This document shows, one piece after another, positions 45,176 through 55,736 of a DNA stretch of 64,000 nucleotides; position 1 is the stretch's first letter; each line of letters opens with the position of its first letter. A program made the position numbers and the translations under genes. Source of the DNA: Plenodomus lindquistii (taxonomy: Eukaryota > Ascomycota > Dothideomycetes > Pleosporales > Leptosphaeriaceae); NCBI GenBank assembly GCA_025504975.1, contig JANUWI010000019.1, positions 744,001 through 808,000 of the forward strand, read 5' to 3'. Under the pieces are notes generated by a model that did not search any database, was not told the DNA's origin, and worked only from the letters and a program-made list of their open reading frames with translations.

Positions 45176-47178
45176 TCAGTCGTATAAGCTCTTATTATCC
45201 GCATCACCCTTCGGAGGTGGCACGCCCGACGACTGGTCTGGTATTTGTGGTGCTTTCGAGGCTGACGACTCGCTCAGATCGATCGGCGGGAGCTGGGGTG
45301 CGTTTTGCGGGGTGGAAGTCTCGAGGTGACTTGGTGTTGACGAAGCTGGAGGAGCTTCGGATGTAGTCACGGCTTCTGGGGTCTCTTGAGTAGGAGCCTT
45401 CTCGGAGGTTTCTGTATTCGTCACTGGTGGTGGTGGAGGAGCTGAAGTGGGGGCTGCAGGTGTCGCTGCAGCCGCAGGGACTATCGGTGCGGACACTGGC
45501 GGCGGTGGTGGTGGAGCAGAAGTAGGAGCTTGAGGTACTGATTGTGGCACGGAAGACTCTGGTTGCGATTCCAGGTTGGCAGGTCGTGGTGGCAGAGGAG
45601 GCAACGCAGGCTCTGAAGGTGGTGCAGGTCCTGAATTTCCTGGTCTCGGCGAAGGACCCGTCGTATTCACTGCACTCCGTGGCGCGGTATGTGCGGGCTG
45701 AGGACGCTGCGGATACACGGGCACGTTGCTCACTACCATCCCTAGGACCCCGGGTTTTGCCATCTCGCCTCCATAGTAACCTGCATGTTGTCCCGCAGGT
45801 ACTATGTAACCTTGCGGTGGGAGAGGTTGACCTTCGGGACCATGGGCCCATTGAGGACCATAGTAATAGACTTGAGACGCAGGAAGAAAGCCTTGTGGCG
45901 GTTGCTCCATGGCGGGGTGAAGCGGTTCGCCAAATGGGACGATGCCGACGGTCATTCTGGAGTATTGCCCGAGCAATTCGTGTGGATAACGGTGACGAAA
46001 TCCAAATCTCAACCAAGCCTTGAACTTAGCGCCGGCCTTCATCTCCTTCCACCTGTCTGCTAAGAGCACCTGATCTTCTTTTGTTCGTCTGTCTTGAATG
46101 CGGGTGGCACACATCATTAGGAGCGTGATGAGGATCCAGCAAATGGTTCCCAGACGCATAGCAGTTCTACCAAGCATCAGACGGCGAAACCAGAACCATG
46201 ATTCGAGGAATCCGAGGAGGAACAGGCCACCAACGATTGAAACCACGATGATGATGATCTGAGTGATAGACAGTCCACATCCTGCGTAGTAATAGTAGCA
46301 CTCCGACTCGTCAGAGTCTGATGATGAGGTGGAGGAAGAACCATTCGAATCATCGTCGTTGGGATTGTAGTAGAGACCACCGCCCGTACCGGAAGTTGCG
46401 GTGGGAGAAGCGGTTTTGTATGGTAGTGGTGGTGTGTAGCATGACTCGATGTAATTATAATAGTTGAAATCATCTTCCGTCGGGTATGGCGCGGCACCAC
46501 CAGAGAGGTACCATGTTTCACTGACGGTAGTGTCTCCATACCGATCGGATACGGTAGCTCCAGTCACAACCGAGGTCGGGGTGACCACTGCTCTAGCCAA
46601 GCTAGGGACATAGACGGTGCCCACGCTCGTGACAGTAACTTGGAGTCGTATCAGCAAACGTGACCCAAACGAATCTGTAGGAAACAAGCGAAAAGCTGCA
46701 AGAATTTGTGCTCAAGGGGCTACTTACAGACTGTGGGACATGACGCAGGAGCAGTCATTGTCACAGGCATGAAATATTCGTAATCCGTTGTAGTGGTGGG
46801 CAAGTAGCTTGATTTCGAGTAGTCATAGACCCTGGTCGTCTCTGGTGCAAGGTCTGATTCACCAACTGCACCAGTCGGGTAATACAGATATACTTGTTCG
46901 ACATCACTGTAATAGTTCGAGGCAGTTGTGGTGAATGTTGCAGAAATGGTTGGTGTGACATCGCTCTTTATGGTACGCGTGTCCAGGAATGACTCTGTAG
47001 TAACCTCGGTACGATAGTAGGTATATAGCTCCTTTGTGTAGACGTCAATGAGGCGCTCGGTGATGGTCCAGAAAGCTGAGGTATGGGATGAAGTTGATGG
47101 TTCGTAGTAGTAATTATTCTGTGCGCTTCCTATCGCTGCACTCATTAATAACGTAAAAAAAGCGAATGTAGGAGCCAT
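45176..47178 (-). CDS. Tyr/Thr-rich cell-surface membrane protein with long Pro-rich cytoplasmic tail
   Basis: 649 aa in two exons, 47178-46728 and 46674-45176, intron GTAAGT...CTACAG (53 bp). A signal peptide is evident (residues 1-19, FAFFTLLMSAAIGSAQ). The ectodomain (20-285) is rich in Tyr, Thr and Ser with repeated TVTSVGTVYVP-like stretches and an acidic/Ser segment just outside the membrane (NDDDSNGSSSTSSSDSDESE). A hydrophobic TM helix at about 287-310 is followed by aromatic residues, and a second hydrophobic stretch lies near 325-340. The remaining 300 residues are Pro/Ala/Ser-rich with poly-Pro runs (APPPPPPVS) that could bind SH3 or profilin. The plan resembles fungal wall-stress or adhesion-type membrane proteins, but no WSC or Mid2 signature is certain. 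A later acceptor (CCAAG) would shorten residues 151-163. Confidence 0.75.
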
Positions 47179-48239
47179 GGTCGCAAAGCACCGTATTTGA
47201 ACGAGTGATTTAGGTGCGCGAAACGAAGGACTGACGACGAGGCTGCTGACCCGCCCGCGGGTGTCACGATCATTTTAACCTCCACCAAGCACCACGCCAC
47301 AAGGCAACGGTCGGCGCCTACTCACCGGTGCGATGAGTCCATCTCGCTTTTGTACTTGGCGACTCGATGCAGCCTTGTACTTCGTCAGGGGCATGCGGCA
47401 CATCATCAATTTGGCCAATGAGGTCGCTGTCGCATAACGAAGAGTCTCATCGTGGGAAGCCTAAATGCTTAGCGGAATTGAAAGGGTTGAAAGGGCTATC
47501 TTTGGGTCCCTGCGGCTCGATATTGTTTAGCCCGAGCAGGGTGTGTTGGACGCCTAAGCACAAAGGTGACTTCGCATCGCGTTGTCCGTATTGATGTTGG
47601 GACCTGCAGGCTGACGGTAGTGTGTGCGAATGTCCTGATACCTTTCTCATTGCTTGAATATCAATGATTGATACAGCGCATTTGTTCAGTGCCTGTGTTG
47701 TGGTAACTACAACGCTAGGATGTCTTGAGGGTGCGGAAATTTGAAGACCGCTTGTGGCGTCGAGAACGCCAACAAACGAAAACCGCGACGGCTTGGCAAC
47801 ATGCGATGGAACTCCTCTGTCTGTGGTCCACAGAACTTCGCTCGTGCGCTGCTTTGAGAAAAGACTGAAGAAAAGCTCCGGAATATCTGGCGAAAGGGGA
47901 AACGAAAGCGCACGCGCTTACTTGAAGTGGATACAGTCACCAGGTGAAATAAGTGTCGACTGGAGGCTCCAGCGATATCCACAACACCTTCACTTAAAGC
48001 TGATGGCTGCACGTAGCCACAGGTGACCTTGGAGGGCCTTGGCTGTTGCGCACAAAAATCGAGCTTTGTGAGGATTGTTTTAATCGAGCGAGAATTTCGG
48101 TAGTCGAAGTCACGTGCACGCCCACGGTAACATTCGAATCACATCACGACTCCTCTCACACGGACAAGAAAAGCTTGTTACATAGGATGATATGCGCCGT
48201 ATGAGAGGCATCGTAAAAGCAAAAAAAAGAAATCATAGA
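47179..48239. other. intergenic, promoter of the membrane protein gene and 3' flank of the tRNA
   Basis: About 1 kb. Short ORFs without features. The tRNA terminator (T run on the minus strand) lies at 48228-48221. Confidence 0.5.
48221..48228 (-). terminator. Pol III terminator of the tRNA gene
   Basis: Eight consecutive T on the minus strand, 12 nt after the discriminator base. Confidence 0.8.
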
Positions 48240-48257
48240 TGACCTAACCAGGGGTCG

Positions 48258-48306
48258 CTGAATGATGTTAGCGGGATTCGACCGCTGTAGGGTATTTAGT
48301 ACTTAC
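48258..48306 (-). other. 49-nt insertion in the tRNA T-loop with spliceosomal intron signals
   Basis: Begins GTAAGT and ends CAG; the branch-like GCTAAC lies about 10 nt before the end. Inside, AGCGG and CCGCT pair over a 7-nt loop TCGAATC, mimicking a T arm, and give a near B box (GGTCGAATCC, one T short of consensus). Confidence 0.75.
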
Positions 48307-48324
48307 AACCTGGAATCTCTTGAT

Positions 48325-48338
48325 GCCAATTTGTTCAA
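48325..48338 (-). other. canonical 14-nt tRNA intron
   Basis: Lies directly after A37 in the anticodon loop, the standard site cut by the tRNA splicing endonuclease. It is AT-rich and can be removed to give a 7-nt loop. Confidence 0.75.
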
Positions 48339-48374
48339 TCGTAGTCAAGCGCCTTGCCATTGGGCCATTAGGCC

Positions 48375-48789
48375 AGTGATTTGATTGGTCACTGATGGAT
48401 GTCTTGTCAAGAATAAAACCTATGTTCCAGAAGATACAGGCTTTGAGATCGACTACAGCCCCGTCGGGGGACTTTGCGCATAGCTCTTGCTTTTGTGCGA
48501 GCTATACGACGATAATTTATCAAGACAAAGAAGATTCTGCTTCGTAGTGCGGTGGACAGTGGGTCTTTCGTAAAGCGGGCCTTCGCTAGTGAACAATGTG
48601 ACCATGTCAAGCAATCAGCAACACCAAACGTGAATCACACACTAGCCTTATGGTTGGGTCTTAACAAGAGGACTTCACGGATTGGGTGCTACTTGGATGA
48701 GATCGCATTTTTCAAATGCAAATCAGCATCGAATTACTATTCTCCTTCGCATTATAGTTATGACAGGAATCCTATAATTCAGTCCAGAC
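48375..48789. other. intergenic
   Basis: About 415 bp between the tRNA 5' end and the SDR stop; tRNA upstream region and SDR 3' UTR. No further feature. Confidence 0.5.
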
Positions 48790-49890
48790 CTAGGCTCGGG
48801 CCGAAGGTTGAGAAAGCGTGTTACCGCCATCAGGGTACAATACCTGCTCATTGTAGAATACGCCTCCTGGTCCGGCCAAGAGTAGCACAGTCGCAGCCAT
48901 ATCGGTGTCCTTTCCAGGTCGGCCAGCTGGGTTTGACATCTCACTCTTGATCTCGCTCTTGTTGTCCTCATCCGAGGTACCAGTCGTCATCTAGACAGTA
49001 TCAGCAAAGGGAAGTGGAAGCACAGGGACTTATAATGCGTACCTCACTTGGGAATACACCAGGCGCAATTGTGTTGACGCGAACCTTGGTGCCTATGAAA
49101 GTTGTCGCAAGCATCCTTCCAAGGTGCGTCGCCGCAGCTTTGCTTGAAGCATAGGAGAATTGACCGTTGCTGGATCCCTTCATGTAGCCAGAGATGCTGC
49201 TGACATTGATGATCTGGGATGAGTAGCCGGGAGTGACCTTTCCACCCTTCGCAAGTAGTGGCAAAAAGGTCATGGACATCCAGAAAATGCTGCCGACGTT
49301 CGTCTTCATCGTATCTGCCCAATTTTCCGGCTGCGACTTGAGGAAATGGTCAGAAATAGCCTGGGGATCTTCCATGTTCGGTTGGCCATTGCTGGAGAAT
49401 TTGGTCGCGTCGTCGCGAGCGATGCCTGCATTGTTGACGAGGAGCTGGATACCCTTGGGCTCCTTTTCGCAAAGCTCGTCATATAGGCGCTTAACATCGT
49501 CTTTCTCACTGGGGTTTTTATCAATCCGACGCTCATGCTGTTGTTCATATGAACGTACCTGACGTCTCCCTGAAGCGGGATAATTTGACCGGGACCATTG
49601 TCATAAAGCTCGTCCGTCTTCTTTAGTACCTCGTCGCGTCGGCTTGTGATGTAGACTTTCGCGCCATTGGCAACGAGTGCCTGTGTGATCATCAAGCCGA
49701 TGCCCGTGCCGCCACCAGTTACAAGTGCTGTTACGTGAGAGACATCGAAGAGCTTGGAGCCCTTGAGCTCGTCATTGCTGGCCTTGCCGTTGCCCATGTT
49801 TCGTGTAATTTGGTATGTGGTTCTAGGAAGGAATTGAGATCGAAGTGTTGATGTTGTTAATTGAGCAGATCGTGTGAAAAGTCGGAGCAT
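48790..49890 (-). CDS. short-chain dehydrogenase/reductase, probably mitochondrial
   Basis: 332 aa in three exons, 49890-49559, 49508-49043 and 48990-48790; introns GTACGT...CCCCAG and GTACGC...TCTAG. Classical SDR landmarks: the cofactor motif TGGGTGIG (about residues 59-66), NNAGIA, INVSSISGY with the catalytic Ser, and the YxxxK pair in SYASSKAAATH. The end reads GPGGVFYNEQVLYPDGG. It probably reduces or oxidises a carbonyl/alcohol with NAD(P); the substrate is unknown. The first 32 residues are basic, Ser/Thr/Leu-rich and free of acids (MLRLFTRSAQLTTSTLRSQ), a good mitochondrial presequence; a second Met (MGNGKASNDE) would give a cytosolic form. Confidence 0.93.
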
Positions 49891-50140
49891 GGTTTTGGTC
49901 GATCTTCTAGATGTGTTGCTCTTATGTAGTTTGAAGATGGGGGTAAGATGTCACTTGTTGTGAGCGCAACATCATGACGTTTTGACTGTGCATGACGAGG
50001 GGAATAAAGGGTCCTGTGGGTAACGATCTATTGGTTCCAACTTGGCTATTTCGAAGCTTCAACACCACGTTTCTCTCCTCTCATGAGGATGCAAGGAAGC
50101 TGATAATTTTACACGCTCGACTTCGTCTACAAGCCATATA

Positions 50141-50659
50141 TCAATCTCGCAATGCAACGGCATTGGCGACGACGATATGCGGGACGCCACCAGTGACTCC
50201 TCGCTTGACATTGCTTTGCAATGAAACGGGCTGATGTATTTGAGATGCAAAGCTCAAGCAACGTGCGTCAGCCTTCACCATACAATCGGCCGCATGTGGC
50301 TTCTTGGTGTTGGTTGTGTACGGCGTGTGAGATGCGTTGTAGCGACAGCAGACGATGACGTCACAGTGCCGAGAGCCACCTCCGAGCCATCTCCGCATTG
50401 TCCACGACATACTGTTACCAACCTTTAGGCTTTCGTAATGGTCTGGAACCCTGGATGAGCTTACAAAGACTGTTTCGCCTTGTGAGAGACAGAAGACAGC
50501 ACGCAATGTGTAGGTTTTGTCATCCAGATGGGTTCTGATTGGATACACGGGATTAGTAACCTCGGTCGGCAATAAGCGTATGGCATCATCGCCACCGCGG
50601 CCACCCGTGAGGGGCTTCATCGACGGGTGAATGGCGACACATGAATCTAAAGCAAGCAT
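50141..50659 (-). CDS. doubtful ORF, 172 aa
   Basis: ATG at 50659, placed divergently from the asaB-like gene with 174 bp between starts. The first 75 residues look moderately protein-like (YPIRTHLDDKTYTLRAVF); the rest is Cys/His/Arg-rich and looks unselected. A donor-like GTAACA after LKVG suggests that only the first part, if any, is coding. No family recognised. Confidence 0.25.
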   Translation of the reverse strand: MLALDSCVAIHPSMKPLTGGRGGDDAIRLLPTEVTNPVYPIRTHLDDKTYTLRAVFCLSQGETVFVSSSRVPDHYESLKVGNSMSWTMRRWLGGGSRHCDVIVCCRYNASHTPYTTNTKKPHAADCMVKADARCLSFASQIHQPVSLQSNVKRGVTGGVPHIVVANAVALRD

Positions 50660-50833
50660 CTACTGGTCGCATTTCTAATCGTCAGCTGCGTATAATTATC
50701 ACAGTCCGCTCTGTCAAACTCCACGCATCTATCAACTCACAATACAAGCAATTGATCCCAATAGCCCTTTGATACACACCCGATCATCGTCCAACACCCT
50801 TCAATCACAATCCATCAGGACAATCATCACACA

Positions 50834-51733
50834 ATGACGACAGCTGCATACCTTCCGACACCAGCGCATCAGCTATCTCAACCCGAATCATTACCCCAAC
50901 CCTCTGAAGACGTCAACTTTCAGGGCCTCCCCATTCCACGAGGGCCGGTGACTGCTGCGCTCTCTTTCTACAAGGCACCAGAGGATGGTGCGCCACCACA
51001 TAACTATGTCGAGCCCCTCCCAGGCGTTCCACAACGTAATTGGGGCGATGACTGGACAAAGGTCACATTACAAGATCTGAGAGGCCAAGAGCACAAGTTC
51101 ACGCTTGACAACAACGCATTCGACACATATCAGAACATCAAAAGCGAGGAACACGACTTCACAGATGACGAGAGGATACGACGAATCTACTATCCTGAAG
51201 TGGAGAAACTGCTGCTAGACAACGTGCAAGGCGCACAAAAAGTCATCCTTTTCGATCACACGATCCGTCGACCTACTGGAAATCGCAACCCAGTGACTCG
51301 AGTACACATCGACCAGACACCATTCTCAGCGGCAGAACGCGTGAAACTACATGCGCCAGAAGACGCAGAAAAGTTGCTACAGGGTCGCTATCGCATCATC
51401 AATGTATGGCGTCCACTCAATGGACCAGTGATGGCGTTCCCTCTCGCTGTAGCCGATAGTCAGACCGTGCAAGACGATGACCTGATTCCAATCGAGCACC
51501 GATATCCCAATCGAAACGGGCAGACAGCTGCCGTGAGGTACAACCCAGGGCAGAAGTGGTACTACTGGTCTGGCATGACGAACGAGGACAGGCTGCTGTT
51601 GAAGTGCTACGACAGCGACGAAACGGTCGGACAATGGGGGCGTGTACCACATACAGCTTTCGAGAACCCAAACACTCCTGAAGGCGCTGTAGGCAGGGAA
51701 AGTATCGAGGTTAGAGCTTTGGTGTTCGGCTGA
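50834..51733 (+). CDS. asaB-type hydroxylase/desaturase (7-alpha-cephem-methoxylase/GA4-desaturase-like)
   Basis: 299 aa, single exon, ATG at 50834. The layout fits the fungal asaB/GA4-desaturase-like family of 2-oxoglutarate/Fe(II)-type oxidoreductases: N-terminal ALSFYKAPEDG and NYVEPLPGVPQRNW, RRIYYPEVEKLLLD, VILFDHTIRRP, VHIDQTPFSA (candidate metal ligands His/Asp), YRIINVWRPLNGPVMAFPLAVAD, YNPGQKWYYWSGMTNEDRLLLKCYDS and the terminal ESIEVRALVFG. The length is usual (280-320 aa). Characterised relatives act in secondary metabolism, for example on gibberellin or aspergillic acid precursors. Here no biosynthetic core gene is adjacent, so the substrate is open. The gene is intact. Confidence 0.87.
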   Translation: MTTAAYLPTPAHQLSQPESLPQPSEDVNFQGLPIPRGPVTAALSFYKAPEDGAPPHNYVEPLPGVPQRNWGDDWTKVTLQDLRGQEHKFTLDNNAFDTYQNIKSEEHDFTDDERIRRIYYPEVEKLLLDNVQGAQKVILFDHTIRRPTGNRNPVTRVHIDQTPFSAAERVKLHAPEDAEKLLQGRYRIINVWRPLNGPVMAFPLAVADSQTVQDDDLIPIEHRYPNRNGQTAAVRYNPGQKWYYWSGMTNEDRLLLKCYDSDETVGQWGRVPHTAFENPNTPEGAVGRESIEVRALVFG

Positions 51734-52540
51734 GATTGAGCTCTGTATAACTTTTGAATTTCTAACATTTTTGATGATCTCTTGAGTAGCCTTTAGCGAG
51801 TATCTTGCATCATGCGAGATCCATATCCTTCACTAGCTGTATTGCAATTTTCAATGGACTGTTAGACCTAGCTGAATTGTATAACACGAGTCTTCAGGGT
51901 GATGATCATCGGGAAATCGTCCCGCTAGCGTAGGCTTGAAGGCTTGATCGATCGCCTCTGATCGCAGAACTGTCCACTTTACTGCATGGGGATGTCTGCT
52001 AACCACGCTTGACCATGGTGTCTCCCCACATTCCGATGAGGTTTGAACGGGGCCATCTTCCCCAGATTCTCGGCCCCAGATTCTCCCCGCAAAGCCCCCG
52101 AACCAGCAGACTGGGATATGCACACTCGGATCAACGGGCAATCTCAAGATCCATGCAAGCCGAGCACATTATAGAAGCGATTGTATGAGTATGTAGCGCT
52201 ATACCGGGGGATCTATCTAAGCCCACCTGTGGATAGGCGGTGTGTAAAGCCACCATCAGTTGACAGCATCCTGTCCGAGTAAAGTGCAGCCCTCCGATAG
52301 GAGGCTTCCATGGTTTTTCCAAGAAAGTGGCATCCTTGATTCAGCTACCTTGTACCTAGATTCCTTGTCGTAATGGCCGCAAAATGACCCAAGGATGAGG
52401 AGCCGAGAATCTTGAATACCGGTGGCGCCTTGGAGAGGAGTCAGATGACATAGTGTTGTAGATAAGATGGAGCCGTCCACATATCATCGGTAGACCTTCT
52501 TCTCAGGCTACGCGATCAATCATCGAGAAAGACTCACAAA
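51734..52540. other. intergenic
   Basis: 800 bp between the asaB-like gene and the GH79 relic. Minus ORFs (52147-51851, 52480-52256) show no features. Nothing recognised. Confidence 0.5.
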
Positions 52541-54163
52541 TTGAGCCCTTTATCACTCTCGGTTCTCGCTCTCGCGACACTTGGGGCTGCAACTGATGTC
52601 GTCAAGATCAATGTGCCAGATGCCCCACCAGCAGGAACATACACACTCAATGGCTCATTTCAATGTTACTCGATGGAGATCGCGTCGTATCCGAGCATAG
52701 CTGGCAACAAGAGGTACTTGCAACACCTGCCTTTCAACCTACAGTTGCTAACACAATTTTCAGCGCACCCAACGAGCTATATATCCGAATGCTTCAAAAC
52801 CTAAAGGACATTACCGGATCACCAGCAAACATCAGCGGCGGTGGAACTACAGCCAATTATGCTACATGGATACCCGAGCAAAGACAAGCCATCATCTAGA
52901 ACTTTGCGAAGGCCAGGAGCTGATAAGCCCGAGAACATCTCGCTCGGACCTGCCTTTATTGAATCATTCAGGACGTTTCCAAAAGGCACCCAGTATACCA
53001 TTGGCGTCACTTTTTCACAGCGGGAAAGTTGGCGAAGATTCCAGTGTAAGAGAAGCCGCTGCGTTTGTCCAAGGCATCGGCAGCGATCTCTTTGCTCTAG
53101 AAGTGGGCAACGAATTCGATTGTACGTCCTCACTCCCCCCCATCACCTCCTCAATCTAACATCCCACAGCCTTCCCCGTGAACCGCACCCGTCCATACAC
53201 AATTGAGCAGTTCATCCCGGATTGGCTTTCCCGCACCTCCGCAATTGTCAGCCGCGTTCTCAGCTCTGCCCCCAACAAGAAGATCTTTCAAGCTGGGAAC
53301 TTCGTCGCCCCAGGTACTTTCAACAATACGTCCTTCAACGCCTCCGCCGCCATCAATCTGGGAACCTTCTCCACAGGCATTGCGCGCACATACTGCACGC
53401 ACCAATACTTTGGCAATCAGTGCGGGCCCGTCAACCCCACGCTTTCCGGACCGGTAATACCCAGGACCCGAGTGCAACAACTAATGAACTATCACGCTGG
53501 TGCCGCTGCACTCACACTATCAAAGGGCGTACCTATGTAATCAGCGAAACGAACAGTAGCGCCTGCCAGGGGTACGCTGCTGTATCCGACGTCTTTAGCG
53601 CCGCTCTCTGGTCAATCGACTACGCGCTGTACGCAGCCGCCGTTGAAGTATCCAGCATCCACCGGCACATGGGCACAGCCTATCGGTATAGCGCGTGGCA
53701 AGCAAACCAGAACGGGACGACAGCGGCAGGACCCCGACCGCTGTATTATGGCAATTTGCTCGTGGCGTGTGCGCTTGGTGAAGCTGGGAAGCAGATTGTT
53801 GCTGTTACTAATAGTTCTTCGCTGGCTGGGTGCGCCGTGTATGCTGCTGCGAGCCGGAAGAAGCGCGCGTAGTTGGAGGGTATTGTGTTGGTTAATATGG
53901 CGATATACAATTCGAGCGCGAGCGATGCGGGCGTGAGGTCAGGTGCGGAGGTCGAATTGCCTTAGGGGTGCGGAAGACAGAAGACGAAGACGAGCGTGCG
54001 AAGGTTGACTGCGGCGGGGGCGGAGAGTAAGGAGTGAATCACGTGGGCTGGAAGGACAGTGGGCCTTGATGGAACGATTGGAGGGAACGAGGTTATTGAT
54101 CAAGTTGTTGGTGGAAAGGTCAATGTTAAGGCTAGTAAGGCGATGTCGATATCGTTTAGTTAG
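52541..54163 (+). pseudogene. GH79 (beta-glucuronidase-type) glycoside hydrolase pseudogene
   Basis: The signal-peptide-like N-terminus reads from TTG at 52541 (SPLSLSVLALATLGAATD), with no ATG in place. The intron 52717-52764 (GTACTT...TTCAG) is intact. Downstream, GH79 blocks appear in different frames: LQNLKDITGSPANI, then PENISLGPAFIESFRTFPKGT, FALEVGNEFD with its own intron (53121-53167), and WLSRTSAIVSRVLS. Then follow RTYVISETNSSACQG, DVFSAALWSIDYAL and the C-terminal domain to TAG at 54163. Lesions are start loss, TAG at 52897, single-base frame changes near 52912, in a T run at 53011-53015 and near 53531, then TAG at 53870 and 53963 and TGA at 54035. The ancestral product was a secreted retaining glycosidase of about 480 aa. 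Clearly inactive as written unless the assembly is wrong. Confidence 0.82.
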
Positions 54164-55736
54164 AAAGAGGGAGTGGATGGCCTGTGTATAAAAGAGCAGA
54201 ACACTACTAGATTATTGCGTAGCATACCTCATTCTTATTATAATGAACTTGACTTGGATTCATGTGGCATGAAGTTCCTCCTTCATATATATAGCTTTGC
54301 CCTCAGCCTATGCATGCACTTGGTGTCCGGAATGGTCATCTGCAGCCCAAGCAGATCGACCAAACATTCTGATCCTATCTCCTGGATGCACCGGTTCGAT
54401 ACGGTTTGTTCAGTTCCATTGTCGCAACAATTCGTCCTCGCTGGTTTTGGTTCCCCTGCTGCATTTACAGATCGCACCATTGTAAGTGTTTTATGGGACT
54501 GTGACATTGGCATGGCGCATTCCCGGTGTCGCGTGTTCATATCTTGTTCGCTATCGATTCCGTATGTCTAGTTAGAACGTGGCGGTAGAGGCGTTGTGCC
54601 GTGGTATTATACCATTTCATCAAGGCTACGCACACTGCATGCGCTCGTTAGCTTGCATCTGGAGACTCATGGGATTGAATCCTTGCAAGAGTAGCAAATT
54701 GACGCATGAGTGATGGTCGAGTCTATGTACACCTAGCTATGAGAACGCGAGGGTCGGACCGATGTTGATTCCAGGGAATGCTTGGCCGCGACTTCCACTC
54801 CCTGGAGCGCGATGACGCCACCCCTCCACAGAGCCGCACAGAGCCTCATCGGATCAGATCAGACTACGCGCATTTTGCGATTGCTCCTGTTTTCTAATCT
54901 ACGCGGTACAACCTATTATGGCACCATTCATGTTGGATATGCCCAAAAGCCCGCTTGTTACGTCCGTACGATATTCCCGGACGGACCATCCCCAGACCGG
55001 CGGTGGCGTCGCCTAAGCTCATTTTGGTCGTCTCCGTCTCTCGTAAGTGCTCCAACAACTCTTTGATGCCTTTTCAGTGCTCACTTGAAGAGTGTTGCGG
55101 GTCAGCAACGCTTTCAGCAGATGTTGCGAGATGAGACTGTAGCCGGGAATGAAACGAAGTCGGCTCCGGTCGAATGAAGGCTTTTCTGGCAAGCACACGC
55201 TATCGACAACTTTGCAACGGCTTCCTATCCTCCCAGATCATGTTCTTCTTACGTGCCAAACCAACCGTGTTAGAAAAAAGACAACCAGTTTCCCTTATCT
55301 ACGTCTGGAGCCCTCGGTCAGATTCTTCATGTCGTGCTCTACTGGTTGATATCCGGCTTATGTACTGCATGTTCGTTTCTACCGTTGCTATCCTCTCGGT
55401 TCGGCTGAAATGATCAGTAAACACGAAAATCGACCTCGGGAGGCTGAAATAGTAGCCAATCTGCAGTCATTATCACGTCAAGCCTCATCCCCTAGTGTCA
55501 GATCGCCGCTACCTCCTCCCAGGCGTCCACCTTGTTTCACGGAAGTGTGCCGTGCGATGCATTTAAAGTCAGACGGCTTGTTTGAACCTTGCACGCCATG
55601 CCGGGAAAGGGTAGCCGAGCTAGAATTACTTATAGTGCTCGAGGAACTAAGTAAATGGTGAACGGGGTTTGCACTTCAGTTGTTATACGCCTACTCGGAT
55701 AGCTTTTGCGCCAGTCAACGCCTATCGTCATATGCG
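54164..55736. other. long intergenic region
   Basis: About 1.6 kb between the GH79 relic and the DHA1 gene. An 83-codon ORF (55410-55661) with a CRAMHLKSDG/CTPCRERVAELE segment overlaps the likely promoter and has no recognised family. No RNA or repeat seen. Confidence 0.4.

Larger units (their letters stand above)
48240..48374 (-). tRNA. tRNA-Arg(ACG) with anticodon-loop intron and a 49-nt T-loop insertion
   Basis: Removing 48338-48325 and 48306-48258 leaves a 72-nt cloverleaf. The acceptor stem is GGCCTAA/TTAGGTC (7 bp with one G-U) with discriminator A (48240). The D arm has the A-box-like TGGCCCAATGG and invariant GG. The anticodon stem is CTTGA/TCAAG with loop CTACGAA (anticodon ACG at 48342-48340), the variable loop is AGATT, and the T stem is CCAGG/CCTGG with a perfect loop TTCGACC. 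Every stem pairs. The 14-nt insert follows position 37, the normal place for a nuclear tRNA intron. The 49-nt insert lies between T55 and C56 and splits the B box, so this is either a disabled tRNA gene or one with an unprecedented second intron. Eight Ts (48228-48221) 12 nt downstream form a Pol III terminator. Confidence 0.8.

Noticed and set aside
48240..48380. tRNA with a long variable arm (Leu/Ser type) ending at the internal T-arm-like hairpin
   Set aside because: Its 3' strand AACATCA has no 5' partner. The Arg(ACG) fold pairs all stems only after removing the 49-nt insert.
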